Below, piece after piece: positions 1 through 5,336 of a stretch of DNA of 5,549 bases; within the stretch, counting starts at the first letter, position 1; each line of letters opens with the position of its first letter. The DNA lies in contig JACQPP010000066.1 in NCBI GenBank assembly GCA_016207465.1, positions 1-5,549 on the forward strand, given 5' to 3'. The notes beneath the pieces are model-generated. The model saw nothing but the letters and a program-made list of their open reading frames with translations. It searched no databases and was not told where the DNA came from. The position numbers were made by a program, and so were the translations under genes. This DNA comes from Methanobacteriota archaeon (GTDB lineage Archaea; Halobacteriota; Syntropharchaeia; JACQPP01).

Positions 1-1116
1 CTCCTCGGGGCCAGGTCCACCGACCTCCGCAGCCACCTCCGGGTCCTGGAGGCCATCTCCGGCGAACTCGCCCGCCTCGGCTCCCACCGGGAGGCCGCCC
101 GCGTCCTCCATGAGGCCCGCCGGAGGATGGACGCCGCCATGGCGCTCCTCCGGGGCCTCGCCTCCCCCTGGGGGGCCCGCTGCCGCCCCGACCCCCAGGC
201 CCGCCTCTTGGGGCTCTGCGCGGCGGCCCTCCGCCGGGCCGGGGACACCGGGAGCGCCGGCTACGCCCTGGACCGTCTCTCCCGCCTCCAGCCGGGGGCC
301 GCCGCCCCGGGTTACATCCTCCTCGGGGAGCCCGATGATGCCCTCCGGGACCTCCAGGCCGCCCGGCCCCACCTCCAGGCCGGTCTCCACACCCCCCTGA
401 AGCGGGAGGAACTGGTCCTGAACCTCGAACTCCAGAGCCACTTGTTCCGCCGCCTCGGGCGCCCTGAGGAGGCCCAGGCGGCCGCCCGCGAGGCCCTCCA
501 CCTCTACCGGGCCCCCGAGAGGCCCCCCATCCAGGACGAGTGGTACCAGAGGTGGCTCCACCGCCTCACCCGGAGCGCGGGGGAGCACCGGAGGCTCCGC
601 CTGGAGCAGGCCGCCGGGACCGAGGCGGGGGTCTCCCTGGAGAACTTGGCCGCCGGGCTGGGCCGGGCCGCCCTCGAAGTCCACGTCATGGAGGCGGGGG
701 TGGCCGCCGAACTGGCGGGCCACATCTTCCACCGGGCGGGCCGGATGGAGGCCGCCTTCCACAGTTTCCACCGGGCCCTGGAGACCTACAGCCACAAGGG
801 GGAGGAGTGGGAGACCGGCGAGCACCCCTACGAGGACGACTTCCTCACCCTCGAACAACTCGCCCGGGAGGAGTTCGCCCTCCTCGTCGCCGACCTGGGG
901 CACCCTCGCTCGGGCCTCGGCATGGAGCCCACCTCCGAGCGGGACTGGAAGGAGCCCCCCCGCCGGGTCGAAATCCTCATGCGCACGCTCTACACCCCCG
1001 AGGAGTTCCGCCGCTGGGGGGAGCACGATGTGGAGGACTACTTCGCCGGGTTCCACCCGGGGCCCCTCGACCGGGACCCCGAGGAGGTCCTCGCGGAGTT
1101 CCAGCCACCGGGATAG
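1..1116 (+). CDS. Helical-repeat (TPR-like) protein, 5' end outside the window
   Basis: The frame is open from the first base to TAG at 1114-1116 (371 codons), so the true start probably lies to the left. ATG codons at 127 and 139 are possible internal starts but nothing favours them. The protein is alpha-helical with TPR-like hairpins. The two clearest run over window codons 142-169 (HLFRRLGRPEEAQAAAREAL core) and 236-263 (HIFHRAGRMEAAFHSFHRAL core), each with the small/large residue pattern and Gly turn of a TPR. Weaker hairpins lie near codons 18-50 and 70-95. The last 100 codons are not repeat-like: they are acidic and aromatic (GEHPYEDDF, DVEDYFAGF) and look like a separate C-terminal segment. 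I see no signal peptide, membrane span or catalytic motif in the part present. TPR-type repeats usually bind proteins; the partner is unknown. The gene converges on priS and is not part of that operon. Coding is supported by length and by the repeat pattern in this frame. Confidence 0.72.
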   Translation, partial: LLGARSTDLRSHLRVLEAISGELARLGSHREAARVLHEARRRMDAAMALLRGLASPWGARCRPDPQARLLGLCAAALRRAGDTGSAGYALDRLSRLQPGAAAPGYILLGEPDDALRDLQAARPHLQAGLHTPLKREELVLNLELQSHLFRRLGRPEEAQAAAREALHLYRAPERPPIQDEWYQRWLHRLTRSAGEHRRLRLEQAAGTEAGVSLENLAAGLGRAALEVHVMEAGVAAELAGHIFHRAGRMEAAFHSFHRALETYSHKGEEWETGEHPYEDDFLTLEQLAREEFALLVADLGHPRSGLGMEPTSERDWKEPPRRVEILMRTLYTPEEFRRWGEHDVEDYFAGFHPGPLDRDPEEVLAEFQPPG

Positions 1117-1126
1117 TACCGGCTTG

Positions 1127-2350
1127 TCAGGCGACCTCCGCCTTCCCCATGCACAGCAGGTGCATGGCCACGTGCTCCGGGACCTCGCGGGGCCCCGGCT
1201 CCAGGGTGTATCTCTCCGTCTTGAGCCGTATCTTGTGGGGCTGGGTGACCTCCACCTTGACGGGGTCGTCTCCGAATGCGACGGCCTCGCGGAGGGGGTC
1301 GAAGCCGGGGAGCCGGTCCACGGTGAGAGGGGTCACGCGGAGGCTGGTGTCCCCGTGGATGCTGGTGGCGAGGCGGGCGAGGCGGTGGATGTCCCCGGTG
1401 ACGAGCTCGTCGGGCCTGGCGAGCATCTCCACCCGGAGCCCCTCGGCGAGCCGCTCCCAGGGGAAGTCGGCAATCTGGTCGAGGGCCCCCTGCTGGAAGA
1501 GGGCGCGGGCCCGGGGGTCGAGGGCGAGCCTGCGGAGCAGGCGGGCCTTGGGGGCGGTGAGGTGGAACCGCTCTTTGAGCATGGCGATGGCGGGTCCCTC
1601 CTCCGTGGCGGCGATGGTGTCAAGGAGTCCGCTGATGTGCGTCTGGAGGCGGCGTCCCCATCCCCCCTCAGCGTGGAGGCGGGCCACCTGGACCGGGCGG
1701 CCGGTGGCCTCGTTGAGCTCGGGCTCGGAGCCCAGGAAGCGCTCCATCTGGAGGCCGTTGGCGGTCACGTAGTCAATGAGCTCGCGGCGGGCGCCGCTCC
1801 CCAGGGGGAGCACCTTGGGGTCTCGGGCGTGGATGTGGTATCCCTTCTTTCCGGAGAAGACGATGGCGAGGTCCCGGAGGGCGAGGTCCTCCACCAGGAA
1901 GGCCAGCAGTTTGAGGGTCTCCTCCTTGACGCGGGCGAGCATGGCCTCGTAGGTGCGCTGCTCCGGAGGCAGCGCCTTGGGGTCGAGGTCGAGGTCGAAG
2001 AAGAGGTCGGCCCCCCGCCAGCCCTTGCGCTTCATGTCGGCCTCGGGCCTCTGGAAGTAGGCGGAGGAGTAGAAGGCGTGGAGGGGGGCCCGGAGGCGCA
2101 GGTGGTCGAGGATGGCCTGCTCGCTGCGGAAGGAGAGGTGGCGCTCCATGGAGCGGTCGAAGGCCATGAATGCCCACTCCCGCCGCAGGGGCTCCGGGGG
2201 AAACCGGACCCCCCGCGCGTAGTAGTCCCGCAGTTTCTGCTGGACCCAGGCCTGGCTCTGGGGGTTCACGTCCACCCCTCCGCCCTCCTGCCGGAAATAG
2301 AATTCTGCGGCACCGGAGAAGATGGAGAGATTTTCGGGCGTCTCACGCAT
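1127..2350 (-). CDS. priS: DNA primase small (catalytic) subunit PriS
   Basis: This is the catalytic subunit of the archaeal heterodimeric primase, which synthesises primers on single-stranded DNA together with PriL (not in the window). The 407 residues fit the family. Visible motifs are the metal-binding hhhDhD motif (LFFDLDLD, D119 and D121), the nucleotide-binding SGKKGYHIH motif (166-174, with D177), and the third catalytic Asp D320 in VTGDIHRLARL, followed by SIHGDTSLRV (330-339) where many homologues read SLHGKTGL. The only Cys is residue 400, so the zinc-knuckle cysteines known from Pyrococcus-type PriS are absent. The short segment between the catalytic Asp motif and SGKKG resembles haloarchaeal PriS, which also lacks them. 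The start ATG lies in an 8-base overlap (ATGCGTGA) with the stop of the upstream membrane-protein gene, suggesting coupled translation; no strong Shine-Dalgarno sequence is seen. It is the last gene of the minus-strand operon. Confidence 0.96.
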   Translation of the reverse strand: MRETPENLSIFSGAAEFYFRQEGGGVDVNPQSQAWVQQKLRDYYARGVRFPPEPLRREWAFMAFDRSMERHLSFRSEQAILDHLRLRAPLHAFYSSAYFQRPEADMKRKGWRGADLFFDLDLDPKALPPEQRTYEAMLARVKEETLKLLAFLVEDLALRDLAIVFSGKKGYHIHARDPKVLPLGSGARRELIDYVTANGLQMERFLGSEPELNEATGRPVQVARLHAEGGWGRRLQTHISGLLDTIAATEEGPAIAMLKERFHLTAPKARLLRRLALDPRARALFQQGALDQIADFPWERLAEGLRVEMLARPDELVTGDIHRLARLATSIHGDTSLRVTPLTVDRLPGFDPLREAVAFGDDPVKVEVTQPHKIRLKTERYTLEPGPREVPEHVAMHLLCMGKAEVA

Positions 2351-3809
2351 TCCAGGGGCTGTGGAGCCAGGCCACGGTCACCCGGTACATCTCCTCCACC
2401 ACCGGGGTGGCGAGCCACTCCACGGGGGCCCGCTCGTCGGTGAGCACCGGGGCCCCCTCGAAGTCCCGGGTCTCCCGATATCCCCGGGGGAACTCGGTGT
2501 CTCCCTCGGTGGCCAGGAGGAGGACGTTGCTCACGGTGTCCTGGGGGTGGAGGATGTTGACCCCCAGCCGGGGGAACTCGGAGGCGTAGGTGGCGGCCAC
2601 CGCCCTCCATAATCGGGACCTCTCCCCCCCGGGGCTCCCGAGGAGGTTGATGATGGCGAGTCCCCCGGGCTCCAGGCGGCTCTTGAGGAGGCGGACGAAC
2701 TCGCGGGTGGCGAGGTGAGGGGGGATGGAGGAGCCGGTGTAGGTGTCCACCACGATGACATCGTAGCGCTGGGGGGTGGTGGCCAGGAATACTCGGGCGT
2801 CCTCCAGGTGGATGGCGGGCTCCCAGCCCACGCGGGAGAGGAAGTGGTCGCGGGAGACCCGGGCCACCTGGGGGTCCACCTCGACCACCTCCACCCGGGG
2901 GGCCACCCGGTGGAGGACCCAGGCCCCGCCCCCGGTGCCGAGCCCGAGGATGAGGGCCCGCTCATGGCGTGGAGCGAGGGCGGCGGCCTCGGGGAACCGC
3001 TCCAGGTAGCGGGTGGAGGCCCGGCCCCCCGCGTCGAGGCCCCCCTGGAGTATGGAGTCCATGAGGAGGTAGCGGGAGCCGTTTCTCTCCAGGACCCGGA
3101 GGTGGGCATACTCGGAGTTCCGCTCCCAGAGGGTCTCCGCGGCGAGGGGGTCCCGGGGGGAGGCGAGGAGCAGGACAATCCCGGCGAGGGCGAGGGGGGC
3201 CACCCGGAGGCCGCGGAAGGGGAGGGAGAGGGCCAGGGGGATGGCCCCCAGAAGGGCGAGGAGGAGGGTCACGTCGAGGAGGGGGATGAGGAGGAAGCCG
3301 GTGGCGAGGGCCCCCAGGATGGAGCCGAGGGTGGCGAGGGCGTAGAGTTCCCCCACGGAGCGCCCCATTCTCTCCAGCCCCGGGGTGGCCATGCGGGTGG
3401 AGAGGGGGAGCACCATCCCCAGCAGGAGGCCGGGGGCGAAGAGCAGGAGGAGGCTCGCCAGCAGGGGACCCGCCCTCGCCCCCGCGGTGAAGAGCAATGC
3501 GGGGAGGACTCCGCGGAGGGGGATGATGGCCAGGGTGAGGAGCCCCCCGTAGGCCAGCGCGGCCCCCAGGGCCCGCCGGGGCATGGGGCCGTCGGCCCTC
3601 CGTCCCCCCCACATGTATCCGAGGGAGAGCCCCCCGAGGACCACCGCGATGAGGCTGCTCCACACCGCGAGGGAGGAGCCGAAGACCGGGGAGAGGATGC
3701 GGGAGGCGAGGATTTCGAGGGCCAGGATGACCCCCCCGTTGGCGAAGGCCACGCCCCGCAGGAGGCCCAGCCCCGGGTTGCCGGGCGGCGGGGGGGTTTC
3801 GCCGGCCAT
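2343..3809 (-). CDS. Polytopic membrane protein fused to a spermidine-synthase-like domain
   Basis: The 488-residue product has two parts. Residues about 16-217 carry some seven hydrophobic segments (near 16-38, 45-67, 82-105, 112-134, 157-177, 178-196, 202-217), with the LEILASRILSPVFGSS signature and GYMWGGRRAD loop common in fused membrane/spermidine-synthase proteins. Residues about 225-488 form a Rossmann methyltransferase-like domain: LGLGTGGG (288-295) for the nucleotide, VEVVEVDP (306-313) with E310 and D312, EDA (336-338), and VVDTYTGSSIPPHL (353-366). In true aminopropyltransferases this last loop reads D-[ST]-[ST]-D; here D355 is kept but the second Asp is Thr358, and the Asp of GGGDGG is Thr292. 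Spermidine synthesis is therefore not assured; the substrate is unknown. I chose ATG at 3809, 7 bases after the nop10 stop. An in-frame ATG at 3881 would add 24 basic, low-complexity residues that are merely nop10 read in another frame. The stop overlaps the priS start. Confidence 0.9.
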   Translation of the reverse strand: MAGETPPPPGNPGLGLLRGVAFANGGVILALEILASRILSPVFGSSLAVWSSLIAVVLGGLSLGYMWGGRRADGPMPRRALGAALAYGGLLTLAIIPLRGVLPALLFTAGARAGPLLASLLLLFAPGLLLGMVLPLSTRMATPGLERMGRSVGELYALATLGSILGALATGFLLIPLLDVTLLLALLGAIPLALSLPFRGLRVAPLALAGIVLLLASPRDPLAAETLWERNSEYAHLRVLERNGSRYLLMDSILQGGLDAGGRASTRYLERFPEAAALAPRHERALILGLGTGGGAWVLHRVAPRVEVVEVDPQVARVSRDHFLSRVGWEPAIHLEDARVFLATTPQRYDVIVVDTYTGSSIPPHLATREFVRLLKSRLEPGGLAIINLLGSPGGERSRLWRAVAATYASEFPRLGVNILHPQDTVSNVLLLATEGDTEFPRGYRETRDFEGAPVLTDERAPVEWLATPVVEEMYRVTVAWLHSPWNA

Positions 3810-3816
3810 GGCCCGC

Positions 3817-3993
3817 CTACTTCGCCTGCTCCTCTCCGGGGGTCTGCTTGGCCATGCGGCGGTATCGGCCGAAGGGGTCATGGGGGGAGAAGCGCGGGGG
3901 GATGGGGTTGCGGGTCTCCGCCTGGCACCGGGGGCAGGTGTGCTCCAGGGTGTAGCGGCGGCACTGGGGGCAGCGCCAGAACTTGGTCCTCAT
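3817..3993 (-). CDS. nop10: H/ACA RNP protein Nop10
   Basis: This small protein (58 residues, a normal archaeal length) belongs to the H/ACA ribonucleoprotein, where it binds the pseudouridine synthase Cbf5 and helps shape its active site for guide-RNA-directed rRNA modification. The N-terminal zinc ribbon is intact: C8-P-Q-C11 and C20-P-R-C23. After it comes the family signature IPPRFSPHDPFGRYRR (31-46), the linker and helix that contact Cbf5. The start ATG is one base after the aIF2-alpha stop (TAA G ATG), and the stop is 7 bases before the membrane-protein start. That is the conserved archaeal order aif2a-nop10 with very tight packing. I see only a weak ribosome binding site, so re-initiation after aIF2-alpha is likely. 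The tail (residues 47-58, ending GEEQAK) is unremarkable. Confidence 0.96.
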   Translation of the reverse strand: MRTKFWRCPQCRRYTLEHTCPRCQAETRNPIPPRFSPHDPFGRYRRMAKQTPGEEQAK

Positions 3994-3994
3994 C

Positions 3995-4855
3995 TTATTT
4001 CCGGGTGAATTTTCCTTCGCCCCCGGACTTCTGGACCACCTCGATGGCCCGCTCGGTGGACCCCTTCAGGGCCGCCTCCGCCTTCTTGTAGTCGCGGGCG
4101 ACAATCTTCAGCCGGTAGCGGGGGGCCCCCACGTAGGTGACCGAGAGGCGGGCCCCCTTCTCCCCCCCGTCCTTTCCGTCGGGGGGGGCCTCGGCCTGCT
4201 GGAGGGCCTTCTTGATGACCTCGATGCCGTCGGGCCGGGGGCAGGTGAGCTCCAGCATCCCGGTGATGGCCACCTCGGGGATGGTGATGTTCTCCAGCCC
4301 CACCTTCTGGATTTTCTCGATGACCTTCTTGTCCACTCCCGCCGACTGGAGGATGGCGGGCTCCGAGAGGACCGCCTCCTCGATGGCGACATAGAGCCCC
4401 CCGTAGGGGGCGAGGGCCGCGGCCAGGGGGGCCACCCGCTCCGCGGGCATGACCTGCTCGAGCCACTTCCGGGCCTTGGTCTCGTTCTTCCAGGCCTTCA
4501 CCTTCTCCTTCCGCTGGTGCTCGTTCACGTCCTTGATGGAGAGGTCGATGCGCCCCCGCTCCGCGTCCACGTTGTAGACCCGGCAGACCACCTTCTGCCC
4601 CTCCTTCACGTGGTCCCGCACGTTCCGGATCCACCCGGGGGCAATCTCGCTGATGTGGACCAGCCCCTCCCGCTGGCGGTACTCGTCCAGGGAGACGAAG
4701 GCCCCGAAGTCCTTGATGCCCTGGATGGTCCCCAGCACCATCTCCCCCACCTGGGGCCACGTGCCATCCTGGGGCACCGGGGGCCCCGACGGGGGGGCCC
4801 GCATCCGGGGGGGAGGCATCCGCGGCCGGGGGCCCACGTTCCGGGGCCGGGTCAT
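3995..4855 (-). CDS. Translation initiation factor aIF2 subunit alpha
   Basis: This is the alpha subunit of archaeal IF2, the heterotrimer that brings initiator tRNA to the small ribosomal subunit. Domains in order: an S1/OB fold at about 36-110 (GTIQGIKDFGAFVSLDEY, GLVHISEIAPGW, GQKVVCRVYNVDAERGRIDLS), a helical domain at about 112-190 starting QRKEKVKAWKNETKA, and an alpha/beta domain at about 191-286 containing YVGAPRYRL (241-249). The product is 286 residues; archaeal homologues are usually about 260-275 and begin only a few residues before the W-P-x-V-G-E motif. Here about 32 extra residues, rich in Pro, Arg and Met, precede WPQVGE. I chose ATG 4855 because it overlaps the rps27e stop (ATGA) and has GGAGG 7 bases upstream. 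GTG at 4777 would give the canonical length but lacks a good binding site. The Ser described as a phosphosite in Pyrococcus aIF2-alpha corresponds to Pro73. Confidence 0.95.
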   Translation of the reverse strand: MTRPRNVGPRPRMPPPRMRAPPSGPPVPQDGTWPQVGEMVLGTIQGIKDFGAFVSLDEYRQREGLVHISEIAPGWIRNVRDHVKEGQKVVCRVYNVDAERGRIDLSIKDVNEHQRKEKVKAWKNETKARKWLEQVMPAERVAPLAAALAPYGGLYVAIEEAVLSEPAILQSAGVDKKVIEKIQKVGLENITIPEVAITGMLELTCPRPDGIEVIKKALQQAEAPPDGKDGGEKGARLSVTYVGAPRYRLKIVARDYKKAEAALKGSTERAIEVVQKSGGEGKFTRK

Positions 4856-5037
4856 TCCAGCTCCTCCAGCACCTTCGCCTTCATCCGCCCCTTGCCCCCC
4901 GAGGGCTCCAGCAGGGTGGCCTCGCAGGAGGTGCACTTCACCACGGTGCTCGGGCTCCCGAAGACCACCTGCTCATTGCTGCACCCCGGGCACTTGACCC
5001 GCAGGAACCGGCTCCGCGTCGGGCGTCGTCCCACCAT
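4852..5037 (-). CDS. rps27e: Small ribosomal subunit protein eS27 (S27e)
   Basis: This 61-residue ribosomal protein, shared by archaea and eukaryotes, has the four-cysteine zinc finger intact: C16-P-G-C19 and C35-T-S-C38. The surrounding text FLRVKCPGCSNEQVVFGSPS (11-30) is a clear family match. The length is typical for archaea. ATG 5037 is 2 bases after the rpl44e stop and is preceded by GGAG with a 5-base spacer. An in-frame upstream ATG at 5100 would overlap rpl44e heavily and add low-complexity residues, so it is rejected. The stop TGA shares ATGA with the aIF2-alpha start, indicating coupled translation. It sits in the conserved L44e-S27e-aIF2-alpha order. Confidence 0.96.
   Translation of the reverse strand: MVGRRPTRSRFLRVKCPGCSNEQVVFGSPSTVVKCTSCEATLLEPSGGKGRMKAKVLEELE
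4863..4867 (-). promoter_or_regulatory. Ribosome binding site for aIF2-alpha
   Basis: GGAGG inside the last codons of rps27e, 7 bases before ATG 4855. It is the main reason for choosing this start over the internal GTG 4777, which would restore the canonical protein length but has no comparable site. Confidence 0.7.
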
Positions 5038-5039
5038 GG

Positions 5040-5321
5040 CTACTCCGTCAGCTCGAACTTCCCCGCCCGGAACCCCTCGCGCAGGTGGGCCTTCTTGCAC
5101 ACCGAGCAGCGGAACCGCAGGGCCACCTTCTTCGTGGGCTTCTCCCCCCCGGGGACCTTGGAGAACTTCCCCCGATTCCCCACCTTGGACTGCCGCCGCT
5201 TCTGCCGGGCAATCTTCGTGGTCCCCGACACCCGCCCCTTCTTCACCCGCTCCACCTCATGGGGGGTGTGCTTCCGGCAGAAGGGACAGTGGGTCCGCAC
5301 CTTCTTCGGCATCACCGCCAT
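5040..5321 (-). CDS. rpl44e: Large ribosomal subunit protein eL44 (L44e)
   Basis: This 93-residue protein of the large subunit, near the E site, carries a split zinc ribbon: C12-P-F-C15 at the N terminus and C72-S-V-C75 near the C terminus. The basic middle (RQKRRQSKVGNRGKFSKVPG) and the KPTKK / KKAHLREGFRAGKFEL stretches match archaeal L44e closely. Two ATG codons are possible. ATG 5321 (MAVMPKK) has GGCGGTGAT, 8 of 9 matches to an ideal Shine-Dalgarno, with a 6-base spacer; ATG 5312 (MPKKVRT) matches the usual family N terminus, but its GGCGGTGAT copy runs into the ATG itself. I prefer 5321; the difference is three residues. It follows the GINS stop by 7 bases and precedes rps27e by 2, so it belongs to the same operon. 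Confidence 0.96.
   Translation of the reverse strand: MAVMPKKVRTHCPFCRKHTPHEVERVKKGRVSGTTKIARQKRRQSKVGNRGKFSKVPGGEKPTKKVALRFRCSVCKKAHLREGFRAGKFELTE
5043..5046 (-). promoter_or_regulatory. Ribosome binding site for rps27e
   Basis: GGAG within the end of rpl44e, 5 bases before ATG 5037. It supports the short S27e start over the in-frame ATG at 5100. Confidence 0.55.
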
Positions 5322-5327
5322 GCGCTC

Positions 5328-5336
5328 ATCACCGCC
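5328..5336 (-). promoter_or_regulatory. Ribosome binding site for rpl44e
   Basis: GGCGGTGAT matches the ideal archaeal Shine-Dalgarno GGAGGTGAT at 8 of 9 bases and lies 6 bases before ATG 5321. It overlaps the GINS stop codon, so ribosomes ending GINS finish on top of it, which favours coupling. It decides the start at 5321 rather than 5312. Confidence 0.65.

Noticed and set aside
540..1772. Plus-strand open frame running from the TPR gene into priS antisense
   Set aside because: It crosses the end of one real gene and the antisense of another, and the product is Pro/Gly/Arg-rich with no motif.
1979..2009. Short GAGGTCGA-type direct repeats
   Set aside because: They encode the repeated Asp-Leu of the primase catalytic motif (FFDLDLD), so codon identity explains them.
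1127..2350. Missing zinc-knuckle cysteines as a sign of a defective primase
   Set aside because: All three catalytic Asp positions and the SGKKGYHIH motif are present, and haloarchaeal-type PriS also lacks the cysteines, so this looks like normal family variation.
1028..2443. Long plus-strand open frame (471 codons) opposite priS
   Set aside because: It is the antisense of priS. GC-saturated third positions remove stop codons from other frames; the product is low-complexity Gly/Glu/Val-rich with no domain, while the minus strand carries all primase motifs.
3810..3881. Extended start (ATG 3881) for the membrane protein
   Set aside because: The extra 24 residues fall within nop10 in another frame, and the family N terminus begins after ATG 3809.
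2715..4091. Long plus-strand open frame (458 codons) opposite the membrane-protein gene, nop10 and the end of aIF2-alpha
   Set aside because: It is Gly/Glu/Pro-rich with no fold signature and lies over three well-supported minus-strand genes.
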